Of a DNA stretch of 64,000 nt, positions 56,409 to 64,000 are shown one piece after another. Numbering within the stretch: the first letter of the stretch is position 1; each line of letters begins with the position of its first letter. The stretch spans positions 1 to 64,000 of the forward strand of contig JBCBQC010000021.1 of assembly GCA_039820405.1 (NCBI GenBank), given 5' to 3'. Source of the DNA: CALLVY01 sp937899855 (lineage in GTDB: Bacteria; Bacteroidota; Bacteroidia; Chitinophagales; Saprospiraceae). Position numbers and translations under genes: made by a program. The notes under the pieces were generated by a model. That model was not told the DNA's origin. It did no database searches and saw nothing but the letters and a program-made list of their open reading frames with translations.

Positions 56409-57968
56409 ATGAACCAGAATTTACAACTAAAGCACATCCTCCTTTTTGCCCTCCTCCTTACCACGACGACTAGCAGCCTTTTCGCTAAGACCGTCTACTC
56501 CGTAGACAATGGCGATTGGTACAATCCAAATACCTGGCAGAACCAGACCATTCCCACGGAAGACGATGACGTCGTTATCAATCCGGGTCATACGGTGGTA
56601 CTCAGCGCCGCTGCCTACGTACACTTTGGCAACATTACGATCGAGAACGATGGAGAATTGATCGCTGACGTGGGTGACCACGTCGAAGGTTTTGTTTTCT
56701 CCGGTCTGGAGTTTCACGTACTGGGTGGCTTTTTTACCCACCTGGATCAAGATTTTGCCGTTACGAATGATGGCCTCTTTTGGATCCACCCTGGCGCGGA
56801 AGTCCGCATCCGGGAAGACCTTAAAATGATGGACGAAGCACAAGTGGTGATCGAAGCTACGTGTGTCCGGGTAGATGATGATTTTGAAATCTACGGCACC
56901 TTGACCACGATCTGTGGAAACGGTGGGGTCAGCATCGGCGACAACGATCGCACCAACAATTTTGTCCTGATGAACGGAGCGAGCACGAGCCAAATTTGCC
57001 TCGGAGTACAGGTGTTCCGCAGCAATGGCGAACAGACTTGCACCAGCACGGTAGATAGTGGAACGGGCAACACCAATCCGGTAGCCGTCGACGATCAACT
57101 GACCGTAGCTAAGAATACGATTACGCAAATCGACGTCCTCAACGAGGGCACGCCCGATAGCGACAACAACATCGGCGACAAGCTGCAACTGATTGCGGTA
57201 GGTACCGATTTTTCGAACAACCAAATGACCAAGGAAGGTGGTCAGGTGACGATCCTCGACAATGGTACCCCACTCGATCCTACGGATGACCTTGTGGAGT
57301 ACACGCCCGCTAACAACTTTACCGGGATTGACGGATTCCGCTACGTAATTACCGATGCCAACGGGGGCTATGCCGCTGCGGAAGTGGTACTCAACGTATT
57401 GGATTTCCTACCCGTCGAACTGGTCAGCTTCAACGCCCTGAGCAAGTCCTGCAAGGTGACCCTGAATTGGGCCACGGCTAGCGAATTGGACAACAGCCAT
57501 TTCGAAATCGAGCGCAGTGCCGATGGCTACCAGTTCGAACGCATCGGTCAGGTCCGCGGACACGGCACCACCAATGTGAGCCACGCTTACGACTACGTGG
57601 ATGCCCAGCCCTTCGATCAAAACTACTACCGCCTGGTACAGGTCGACTACAACGGCGATCGCACCACTTCGGAGGTCATCTACCGAGCTTCGAACTGTGA
57701 GCAAAACGAGGTCGTGAGCTTTGGCCCGGTCACGCTTTCTCCGAACCCTACCCCCAACGGCAAAGTGGCCCTGAGCCTACGTGCTCAACAGTCGGAAACG
57801 ACTACGCTGACGATCATCGACCTCTACGGCAAGGTCGTCTACCGCGAGCAACTGGCCATCGAAGCGGGTAACAATACCATCGATCTTCAGCACATCGAGT
57901 CGCTGCCCGTGGGCAACTACGCGGTACAGGTTGGTGAGCAAGTCACCCGGATGGTGGTGGCGCGTTAA
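56409..57968 (+). CDS. Secreted G8/cadherin-like protein with T9SS tail
   Basis: A 519-aa protein with a signal peptide (ILLFALLLTTTTSSLFAK). Residues about 28-210 are a right-handed beta-type region beginning GDWYNPNTWQNQTIPTEDDD (the 'W....TW....P...D' opening of surface beta-helix/G8-type domains). Residues about 220-335 are an Ig-like 'tandem' domain (NPVAVDDQLTVAKNTITQID; VEYTPANNFTGIDGFRYVIT). Then comes the frequent Bacteroidota linker FLPVELVSFNALSKSCKVTL with an FN3-like unit. The last 80 residues are a T9SS type A tail (VTLSPNPTPNGKVALSLRAQ...GNYAVQVGEQ). No enzyme motif is seen; a surface adhesin or matrix protein is likely. Confidence 0.85.
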   Translation: MNQNLQLKHILLFALLLTTTTSSLFAKTVYSVDNGDWYNPNTWQNQTIPTEDDDVVINPGHTVVLSAAAYVHFGNITIENDGELIADVGDHVEGFVFSGLEFHVLGGFFTHLDQDFAVTNDGLFWIHPGAEVRIREDLKMMDEAQVVIEATCVRVDDDFEIYGTLTTICGNGGVSIGDNDRTNNFVLMNGASTSQICLGVQVFRSNGEQTCTSTVDSGTGNTNPVAVDDQLTVAKNTITQIDVLNEGTPDSDNNIGDKLQLIAVGTDFSNNQMTKEGGQVTILDNGTPLDPTDDLVEYTPANNFTGIDGFRYVITDANGGYAAAEVVLNVLDFLPVELVSFNALSKSCKVTLNWATASELDNSHFEIERSADGYQFERIGQVRGHGTTNVSHAYDYVDAQPFDQNYYRLVQVDYNGDRTTSEVIYRASNCEQNEVVSFGPVTLSPNPTPNGKVALSLRAQQSETTTLTIIDLYGKVVYREQLAIEAGNNTIDLQHIESLPVGNYAVQVGEQVTRMVVAR

Positions 57969-58032
57969 ACAAGCAAGTTATTTCAACTTAAGATACTTAA
58001 GAATAGGTTTACGATAGGTGATTAATGTGATG

Positions 58033-58065
58033 AAGTGGTCCCGATTACTCGGGACCACTTTTTTT
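58033..58065. terminator. Bidirectional terminator between convergent genes
   Basis: AAGTGGTCCCGA (58033-58044) and TCGGGACCACTT (58049-58060) form a perfect 12-bp stem with a 4-base loop, followed by TTTTT on the plus strand. It lies between the convergent T9SS-cargo genes. Confidence 0.85.
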
Positions 58066-58069
58066 GTTT

Positions 58070-59794
58070 TTAGTCTGCTTTGACGAGTCGTTCCGTCTTT
58101 ATTTGGGTACCACTCCGCCACTGCAACCAGTATACACCCCGGGGCCAATCGACCGTAGACAGGGTCTGGCGGCCCGCTCCCGGCGCCAGTTCTAGTTGAC
58201 GCAGCAGACGCCCCCGCAGGTCAAAAATCTGGAGCTGGACCGCCGTTTCTCCCGACCACCGCAAATCCAGGTGATCCCCAAAAGGATTGGGAGCGTAACG
58301 GAGGGTTTCCGACGGGGTGGGCCGCATTTCGCGCCGCTCGGCGCCCGTACAGTTGGTCTCCACCACTACCGTTCGGCATTGCTGCCCCGTACACCCACAG
58401 GCATCCGTGGCGGTCAAACATACGTTGTAGACGCCACAGGTCGCAAATTGATGGAGCACAATCGGAGAGGGATTGATGCCACAGTCGCCGGGATTGGTAC
58501 AGGAGGTCCCGTCCCCAAAATCCCAGGATTCACTGACGATGGGGCAGTCCGACTGCGGTACATTCCGGGAGACGAAGATGCCCAAGCTATGGCCGATCTG
58601 AAAATCAAAATCCACGTCGGGGCCGGGATCACAGGAGGGTTCACAACCTCGATCGACGACCAAGTCCCGGCAAACGGTCGTTTCGCAGGCGCACTCGTCC
58701 ACGACGGTCATGCACACCTCGTAGGTTCCGCAAAAGGCGTAGCTGTGAAAGATCGTTCCCGAACCGCCGTTGTTGCAATTACCCGGCGTGGTGCAGGTCG
58801 TTCCGTCGCCAAAGTCCCAGTGGGTGGAGACCAGGTCGCAACCCGCTTCGAAAGTGGTCGTGTTGAGGAAAAAAGGAAGGGCGGTACCTTCGTTGGCAAT
58901 GTCAAAGGCGGGACTCGTGCTAAACGTACAACAATCGCTCAGACTTTCCACCTCGTAAAAGACGGTAAAGTTGTAGGGCACATCGTTGAGGATGAGGGCA
59001 CCCACAATCTCGTACACCCCCGTTTGGGACAGGGGCACCGTGAGCAGGTCATTGTCGACGGCGGTGCCGCTAAAGATTTCTACGCCATTGGCATCGCGGA
59101 TACCCAGGATGAGTTTGTTGGGTTTGGCAATGCCACATTCACTGCCACTCGCCCGTAAGTACAGTTCGCCGCAGCGGTCTTCGATTTGGACCAGGGGGCC
59201 ACAAAAGGCTACGTTGTCGATGACCACGTTGTTGCCACTGCCGTGGTTGCCATTTTCGGTAGCGACCCCAAAGTGCAAGAAGGGAAAATTGTGCACCGTG
59301 GCGGGCAGTAAAAGATCGAGGTGTACGCAGTCGGGGAAGGCCGAGAGGGGTTGTTGGTACAGTTCGACTAGGTCGTTGGAAGTCATTCCTGGTCCCTGAT
59401 TGGTACCGGAGATGGAGAGCCAAGTAGCGGTCGATAATTCGTTGCGGGCTTCCAGGCTGAGAATCATGGGCATCCCAACGAGGTTGTTGGCGGTCAGGAG
59501 GGGGTTGTCGGCTTTTACGGTAATCCTTTGGCCGCCGGAGTCGAAGAGCAGGCGGAGGGAATGGCTGTTGACGCAAGCCTCATTATTGGTACAGAAGTCG
59601 CGGACTAAGGGGCTCAAGCCATTGGTAACGAAATCCTCGTGCCAGCCGTCGACGCAGTCGAGCTGGCCATTGGGCAGCTGGCAGTTGCTGGGACAGTCGG
59701 GGTTTTCGAAGCCATAACTCGGTAGGAGAATCAATTGGGCACTAAGGGGGTACAGTCCGATCCCCAATAGGATCGTCATCAAAAAGGATTTCAT
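58070..59794 (-). CDS. Secreted PKD-domain protein with T9SS tail
   Basis: The ATG at 59794 opens with a signal peptide (FLMTILLGIGLYPLSAQ) and gives 574 aa; the longer frame upstream adds no signal. The N-terminal 200 residues include a Cys-containing jelly-roll (GFENPDCPSNCQLPNGQLDC). Two PKD domains follow, each with the hallmark STHWDFGDGTTCTTPGNC or SESWDFGDGTSCTNPGDC and then a CGTYEVCMTV or CGVYNVCLTA segment. They are unusually Cys-rich, so disulfides are likely. The tail (LRYAPNPFGDHLDLRWSG...GVYWLQWRSG) is a T9SS type A sorting signal. No catalytic motif is visible; probably a surface-exposed adhesive or structural protein. Confidence 0.85.
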   Translation of the reverse strand: MKSFLMTILLGIGLYPLSAQLILLPSYGFENPDCPSNCQLPNGQLDCVDGWHEDFVTNGLSPLVRDFCTNNEACVNSHSLRLLFDSGGQRITVKADNPLLTANNLVGMPMILSLEARNELSTATWLSISGTNQGPGMTSNDLVELYQQPLSAFPDCVHLDLLLPATVHNFPFLHFGVATENGNHGSGNNVVIDNVAFCGPLVQIEDRCGELYLRASGSECGIAKPNKLILGIRDANGVEIFSGTAVDNDLLTVPLSQTGVYEIVGALILNDVPYNFTVFYEVESLSDCCTFSTSPAFDIANEGTALPFFLNTTTFEAGCDLVSTHWDFGDGTTCTTPGNCNNGGSGTIFHSYAFCGTYEVCMTVVDECACETTVCRDLVVDRGCEPSCDPGPDVDFDFQIGHSLGIFVSRNVPQSDCPIVSESWDFGDGTSCTNPGDCGINPSPIVLHQFATCGVYNVCLTATDACGCTGQQCRTVVVETNCTGAERREMRPTPSETLRYAPNPFGDHLDLRWSGETAVQLQIFDLRGRLLRQLELAPGAGRQTLSTVDWPRGVYWLQWRSGTQIKTERLVKAD

Positions 59795-60248
59795 AAAACA
59801 AGTTTTGAGCCAGCCGGTACGGCGGCCGTACCGGAATGGAGCAGGTGAATAAATGGAGTAGAATGGCAATGGAAAATGGTGTACAGTACCCGAGGCAAAG
59901 GCTTCTGCAAGAGCAGTAACTGGCGTCACTTACTCCTGCAGATCATTTAGCCCAAAAAAAATACTGACACATTTGATCGTTTACCTCAGAAGTCCAGGTC
60001 GGGAACCGTCTCTAGTGATGGACCTAGTCGTTCTGAAGCGTTTTAATCCTATAATGTGTCAGCACTCCAAAGGGGTCGAGCCCCACGAAAAATGATGTTA
60101 AACTTACGCGTCGGCCAGGCCGCTCGCTCGGAAGAGCGAGGGACTCGGCAATAACCTTATATCTCTGTGTTTGATGAGGGTTAAGCGTTTTACTGATGTT
60201 TTGCGCTTGTTTATCTACTTAGTAGTTCCTTGAGATCGGAAAAGGTAA
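59795..60248. other. Intergenic region with nested inverted repeats
   Basis: About 450 bases with two structured parts. First, a nested palindrome: CTGACACATT (59964-59973) with AATGTGTCAG (60053-60062) outside, and TCAGAA/TTCTGA and AGGTC/GACCT inside. Second, a hairpin CTCGCTC-GGAA-GAGCGAG (60123-60140) with a GNRA-type loop. No coding frame is convincing. Confidence 0.45.
59964..60062. repeat. Nested 99-bp imperfect palindrome
   Basis: Outer arms CTGACACATT and AATGTGTCAG are perfect 10-bp reverse complements. Inner arms are TCAGAA (59986-59991) with TTCTGA (60031-60036), and AGGTC (59996-60000) with GACCT (60021-60025). This could be a small MITE-like insertion or a structured RNA element. 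No second copy is seen in the window. Confidence 0.45.
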
Positions 60249-61022
60249 TCACTGGAGGCTATTTTTTTCAAAAAATATTTCTTCCCGCAGCAATTGGCGG
60301 GCGGCGGCCCCCTGATAGGCGTCCTCCGCATCCGCCAGGCTTTGCAGTAGGGGCCGGGCGGCAAAGGATTGATCGAGGGCCAGGTGGGCCAGGGCAGCGT
60401 ACCAGCGGGCTTGCTCGGCGTAGATGAGGTCGGCGGGCTCGATCAGGGTATACAGGGTTTGGAGGGCGGTGTGGTATTGTTGGATTTCCATTTGGCAGAT
60501 GGCGAGGGCGAGTCGGTACTTGCTGTCTGGGTTTTGGGCAACGATGGCCTCAAAGTAGCCCAGGGCTTCGTAGAAGTCGCCGCTTTGGTAATAACTGGCG
60601 GCTTGTTGGAGGTCAGCGGAGCGGGTTTCGGCATTGCCCCGAACGCCGAAGGGCAGTTCGTAGGCTTGGTAGTGTTGGGCAAAGATATCGTCGGCTTGGG
60701 AGCTGCGGAAGAGGCTGCGGCCCGGCCCCAGCAACAGCAGGAGCAGGATGGCCGCCGCCGCCGCCGCCCACCAGCCGATCCGACGCCGCTGGCGCGGGCG
60801 TGCCACCGGGGTGGGCTGGTATTTGGGCAGCAACTCCCCCAGCCGTTCTTTGAGGGCCAGGTCCCCCGCCTGGTCGATGACCTCCAGGACCCGCCGCTGC
60901 ACGTTCACTTCTTCGGCCAGAGCCGCATCCTCGGCCAGGGCCGCTTCAAACTCACGGCGGCGTTCCCCGCTCAGGCGACCGGCGAGGTAATCGAGAATCA
61001 GCGCTTGATTAGATGGCTTCAT
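60249..61022 (-). CDS. Anti-sigma factor-like membrane protein with TPR-like C-terminus
   Basis: 257 aa. The N-terminal 50 residues (LILDYLAGRLSGERRREFEA ALAEDAAL type helices) are typical of the cytoplasmic part of anti-sigma factors. One membrane segment follows at about 83-101 (GWWAAAAAAILLLLLLGPG). The periplasmic part carries TPR-like helices (ASYYQSGDFYEALGYFEAIV, KYRLALAICQMEIQQYHTAL). Its start overlaps the stop of the ECF sigma gene by 4 bases (ATGA), so the two are translationally coupled. It should hold the sigma factor inactive at the membrane until a signal arrives. A zinc-binding Cys/His cluster is absent. Confidence 0.8.
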   Translation of the reverse strand: MKPSNQALILDYLAGRLSGERRREFEAALAEDAALAEEVNVQRRVLEVIDQAGDLALKERLGELLPKYQPTPVARPRQRRRIGWWAAAAAAILLLLLLGPGRSLFRSSQADDIFAQHYQAYELPFGVRGNAETRSADLQQAASYYQSGDFYEALGYFEAIVAQNPDSKYRLALAICQMEIQQYHTALQTLYTLIEPADLIYAEQARWYAALAHLALDQSFAARPLLQSLADAEDAYQGAAARQLLREEIFFEKNSLQ

Positions 61023-61609
61023 GGTGCATTCTTTAATAATGAACGAAAATGAGGCGAATCGAGAATCGCTTGCCGCAATTTCTTCAAACAGTTGGATTTC
61101 TTGTTTTTCGCCACCTGATCTCCCGAATAATTCATCCGCTCGGCAATTTCTTTCATGCTCAGTCGATCGTAGTAGTACCAGATCAAGATCTGTCGGCAGG
61201 AATCGCCCAATTGTGACAGCAGATGGCGGAGGGCTGCCTGGCGTTCGTCACTCAACAGGGACTGGAGCGCCACCTCGGCGACGGGGATGTCCTCCTGTTC
61301 TTCCGTCAGTGCGACTTCCCGCTTGTCGCGCCGCAGGCGCTTGAGCCACAGGTTGCGACAGACGGAGTACAAATAAGCCTCGACATTGGCCACCTTTTCG
61401 ATCTCCCCGTTTTTGGCCAGTTTGTACAGTACGATCAAGCCATCCTGGAAAATATCGTCCACATCCGCCGGCCCACCACTATTCTGCAGGATGAGCCGCG
61501 CGACCTGTTCGTTTACCCGACCGTGGAGGTAGCGTATAGCCGCTTCGTTATCCTCCGTCCGACTCGATCGTAGCCATTCTTTAATTCGCTGGTCCGAGTG
61601 TTTTTCCAT
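61019..61609 (-). CDS. ECF-type RNA polymerase sigma factor
   Basis: 196 aa. Region 2 is seen in DVDDIFQDGLIVLYKLAKNG with VANVEAYLYSVCRNLWLKRL, which contacts the -10 element and core polymerase. Region 4 is near the C-terminus: CRQILIWYYYDRLSMKEIAE then GDQVAKNKKSNCLKKLRQAI, a helix-turn-helix for the -35 element. The length and layout fit ECF sigma factors. The downstream gene, overlapping by 4 bases, is the likely cognate anti-sigma factor. The target regulon cannot be told from the sequence. Confidence 0.92.
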   Translation of the reverse strand: MEKHSDQRIKEWLRSSRTEDNEAAIRYLHGRVNEQVARLILQNSGGPADVDDIFQDGLIVLYKLAKNGEIEKVANVEAYLYSVCRNLWLKRLRRDKREVALTEEQEDIPVAEVALQSLLSDERQAALRHLLSQLGDSCRQILIWYYYDRLSMKEIAERMNYSGDQVAKNKKSNCLKKLRQAILDSPHFRSLLKNAP

Positions 61610-61887
61610 GGATGACTTAATTTAACGTTCTACCGACTCCCAAAAGGTAATGTCCCACAACGGACTTTTCTTTGAATGCCGGATATCCAAGCTACAAAAT
61701 AAGCCAGCTGGGGCAGAAATCGAAATATCGCGGGTTTTTGGGCCCGCAAAAAGAAATACAAAAAAAGCGATCGAAGGCGATTACCTTTTCGCACCTTGGG
61801 GGACGAGCAATAAAAATGGCCATTCTCCCACCTCCAAAGCTTCCGGCCGAATTGAGTATTCGATTAACCTTAAATAAATACTGAACC

Positions 61888-62772
61888 ATGAAAAAGAGTA
61901 TGATCAAGCTATGCGCAAAACTAAGCCTTTGGCTGTTGGTACTGGCCCTGACAAAGCCCCTGGCAGCCGAGCATTCTTTCGACCTGTACCCCGCCGATAG
62001 GATGGCCAAAGGCGATGATTCCACCCGCGTCATCTTCGCCAATTGGAACAATGAGTACGAAGGCCTTTGCGTCTATCTGGACGATGACGACAACGTGATC
62101 GTATCGATCAACATCCTCACCAAGACCAACGTACTGAGTGCCTATCCGGCGGTCCACTACGAGTATTCCTTCGACAACGCCCCCCCCAACGTCAGCCCGG
62201 CCCTCCAGACATCGGACCTCAGCCCCACCGTCTGGCTGGGTGAAAACATTTACGTCGCTACCTTCCTGCACAAACTGCCCTTCGGCTCGGTCTGTCTGGA
62301 ACCCACTCAGAGCATCCCGCTCGACTACGCCTTCAAACTCGTCACTCCCGCTACCGGAGGGGCCTACGATGCCTACCCCATCGCCGGCTATATCGGTACC
62401 CTGTTCCCCGATTTTGTCCACCCCGACTACGCCGCCCAATCGGGCATCGACATGGGGCAAAAACAGATTTGCTGCCGCACCCCACCCTCACCGGGCGCCG
62501 AACTACGCCGAGGCCAAACCACGACGCTCCAAACCGAGCTCCACGTACTGCCCAACCCCTTTGAAGACCACCTCCAAATTCGGGGAACCCTCGCCCGGGG
62601 CGAAGCCCTGCGGATCGAGCTCTACGACCTCACCGGCCGGGTCTGGCTCCAGGAGCAGCAAAACACCCGCCCTTACGTAGATTACACCCTAGCCACGGAC
62701 GACCTTCCTCCGGGAATTTACTTTATCCGCATCAACGGGGGGGAACCCACCAAAGTCGTAAAGACCCAATAG
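61888..62772 (+). CDS. Secreted T9SS-cargo protein of unknown function
   Basis: A 294-aa protein with a signal peptide (LSLWLLVLALTKPLAAEHSF). Residues about 35-200 form a beta-rich domain that I do not recognise (NNEYEGLCVYLDDDDNVIVS; VTPATGGAYDAYPIAGYIGT), with few Cys. A linker leads to a T9SS type A tail at about 222-294 (VLPNPFEDHLQIRGTLARGE ... GIYFIRINGG ... KVVKTQ). It is divergent from the sigma/anti-sigma pair and may belong to its regulon, but that is only suggested by position. Confidence 0.8.
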   Translation: MKKSMIKLCAKLSLWLLVLALTKPLAAEHSFDLYPADRMAKGDDSTRVIFANWNNEYEGLCVYLDDDDNVIVSINILTKTNVLSAYPAVHYEYSFDNAPPNVSPALQTSDLSPTVWLGENIYVATFLHKLPFGSVCLEPTQSIPLDYAFKLVTPATGGAYDAYPIAGYIGTLFPDFVHPDYAAQSGIDMGQKQICCRTPPSPGAELRRGQTTTLQTELHVLPNPFEDHLQIRGTLARGEALRIELYDLTGRVWLQEQQNTRPYVDYTLATDDLPPGIYFIRINGGEPTKVVKTQ

Positions 62773-62783
62773 TTTTTCCTACC

Positions 62784-62812
62784 GAACCGGATGGGCCCCG
62801 CCCATTCGGTTC
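62784..62812 (+). terminator. Probable terminator after the T9SS-cargo gene
   Basis: GAACCGGATGGGC (62784-62796) pairs with GCCCATTCGGTTC (62800-62812), a 13-bp stem with one G-U type pair and a 3-base loop. The following sequence is only moderately T-rich. Confidence 0.55.
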
Positions 62813-62835
62813 TCCCTCCATTCCTTACTGGTTCC

Positions 62836-62867
62836 TTGGTCTTTTGTCCGTCAATTAATTATCTTAC
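62836..62867 (+). promoter_or_regulatory. Candidate promoter of the TPR gene
   Basis: TTG (62836-62838), 21 bases, then TATCTTAC (62860-62867), a partial match to TAnnTTTG, 21 bases before the ATG at 62889. Confidence 0.3.
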
Positions 62868-62888
62868 CACGCGACCAAGACGAGCACT

Positions 62889-64000
62889 ATGAGTCAAACA
62901 CCTCGGGACTTTACCTTTCGTTATTCCGTTCTCCTAGCGGGCCTGCTCCTGTGCTGGGCCAGCGTGGCCCTGGGGCAGTCCACCATTCCGGCGCCCGCTC
63001 TCTGCGACAGTACCGGCCAATGCCACCAGCAACAACTCAGCATCGACGCTCCTTCCTTCGCGGACAACCTCCAGCACTACCAGTCAGCACTCGACGATTT
63101 TGCCTGTAGCGAGAATTGGAAAATGTACATCCACACCGGCAACTATTTTTCCCGGATTTGCTACGTCTACCAGCGCTACGACCAGTACATTCAGAACGCC
63201 CGCCGCATCAACGAAATCGCCCAGCAAAAGCTACTCCCCACGGAGGCCGATTACGAAATCGCCCGTCACAACGACGCCATCAGCGAGGCCATCCGGGGAA
63301 ATTTTTACCAGTCTACGCAGGCCCTTCTGCATCTCTTACAGGAGGTAGGGCCCCAGCTCGACTCCATCGGCCGGGCCGAATATTACCAAAACATCGGCTC
63401 CTTTTATAAGGAACTCGGCGATTACGACGAGGCCATTCGCTATCTGGAACGGGCCATAGAATTGCGGCGAATCAGCGAGGAAACGTCCAATTCGCGTCAC
63501 GTCAGTGCCCACTCCGAATTGGCGCATTCGCACAAGCTCAAAGGCAATTACCCCGCCGCCCGCCAAGGCTACCTCAACACCTTGCGGCAGGCCGACCAAA
63601 TCGGTCGCTACAACAAGTCCTTGATCCAGATCTACCTCTACTGCTACCAAAACCTGGCGGATCTGCACCGGGCGGAGGGCGACTTTCCTCAAGCTCACCA
63701 CTACCTCCAACTCGCTCTGGACTTCCAAGCCCAGGATTCCTACGCCAAGGCACACGATACCTACCGCACCCTGGGCCACACCCACCTCGATCAGGAGCAA
63801 TACGAACCGGCCCTGGTGGCCTTTCGCCAGGCGGTCGCCACGGCCCGGGAGACCTACAACTACAATGCCGTCCGGGAAGACGACAAGCACCATACGGTAG
63901 CCCAGTGCTGGATGGATATCGGTACGGTACACCTGCGCCAGGAGCAGTACGCCGAAGCCCTGACGGCTTATCGCAAAGCCCTGTACGAGAACACCTACGA
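62889..64000 (+). CDS. Secreted TPR protein, cut by the window end
   Basis: The ATG at 62889 opens with a signal peptide (YSVLLAGLLLCWASVALGQ). At least 370 codons are visible and the frame is still open at the edge. From about residue 130 there are TPR units: AEYYQNIGSFYKELGDYDEA, AHSELAHSHKLKGNYPAARQ, YQNLADLHRAEGDFPQAHHY and WMDIGTVHLRQEQYAEALTA. In Bacteroidota, exported proteins of this make often end in a CHAT protease domain, so the missing part may hold one; that cannot be seen here. TPRs bind partner proteins. Confidence 0.85.
   Translation, partial: MSQTPRDFTFRYSVLLAGLLLCWASVALGQSTIPAPALCDSTGQCHQQQLSIDAPSFADNLQHYQSALDDFACSENWKMYIHTGNYFSRICYVYQRYDQYIQNARRINEIAQQKLLPTEADYEIARHNDAISEAIRGNFYQSTQALLHLLQEVGPQLDSIGRAEYYQNIGSFYKELGDYDEAIRYLERAIELRRISEETSNSRHVSAHSELAHSHKLKGNYPAARQGYLNTLRQADQIGRYNKSLIQIYLYCYQNLADLHRAEGDFPQAHHYLQLALDFQAQDSYAKAHDTYRTLGHTHLDQEQYEPALVAFRQAVATARETYNYNAVREDDKHHTVAQCWMDIGTVHLRQEQYAEALTAYRKALYENTY

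Noticed and set aside
60061..60090. T-arm-like stretch GGGGTCGAGCCCC suggesting a tRNA
   Set aside because: No acceptor, anticodon or D-arm can be folded around it.

Overview
The window looks like chromosomal DNA from a Bacteroidota bacterium, most likely a Saprospiria/Lewinella-type organism (inference). The signs are many secreted proteins with type IX secretion (T9SS) C-terminal sorting tails, signal peptides and lipoprotein signals throughout, little sign of Shine-Dalgarno sequences, RHS/YD-repeat giants, WG-repeat proteins, and several caspase/CHAT proteins. No rRNA, tRNA, CRISPR array or intact transposase gene was found.

Layout. 1-7.8 kb: the tail of a gene entering from the left, then a two-gene unit of a 1731-aa secreted orphan and a fibronectin-III protein. 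7.8-13.9 kb (minus): two adjacent WG-repeat proteins and an erythromycin-esterase-like protein. 13.9-24.3 kb (minus): two giant RHS/YD proteins with a small secreted protein between them. 24.9-27.5 kb: a broken HESGH zinc-metallopeptidase lipoprotein, interrupted by one short inverted-repeat element and followed by a second, inverted copy. 27.5-33.4 kb: a lipase lipoprotein, a Cys-rich lipoprotein, a small membrane protein, a serine-recombinase-derived protein without its catalytic part, and a SPOR protein.

33.5-47.4 kb is the most striking part, a probable NTP-dependent conflict (defence/programmed-death) island. One plus-strand operon encodes, in order: a CHAT protease fused to an inactive-STAND-like module; a MoxR AAA+ ATPase; a vWA protein; an LRR protein carrying a dead CHAT domain and the N-terminal half of a dead caspase; a RibD-type deaminase; the C-terminal half of that caspase with its downstream domain; and an orphan. 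A divergent gene encodes a protein with a degenerate P-loop. A convergent gene encodes an intact caspase fused to an alpha/beta-hydrolase. The split, dead caspase is a full-length paralogue of the intact one, and the deaminase gene lies exactly where it is split. MoxR-vWA pairs with variable protease effectors are known from computational surveys of conflict systems; the split pseudo-caspase/deaminase/active caspase-lipase arrangement is what I would follow up.

47.4-64 kb: an arylsulfotransferase-like protein, a subtilisin-family peptidase with PKD domain and T9SS tail, a GH77 4-alpha-glucanotransferase with two starch-binding domains (malQ), further T9SS cargo proteins, an ECF sigma/anti-sigma pair, and a TPR protein running off the right edge.
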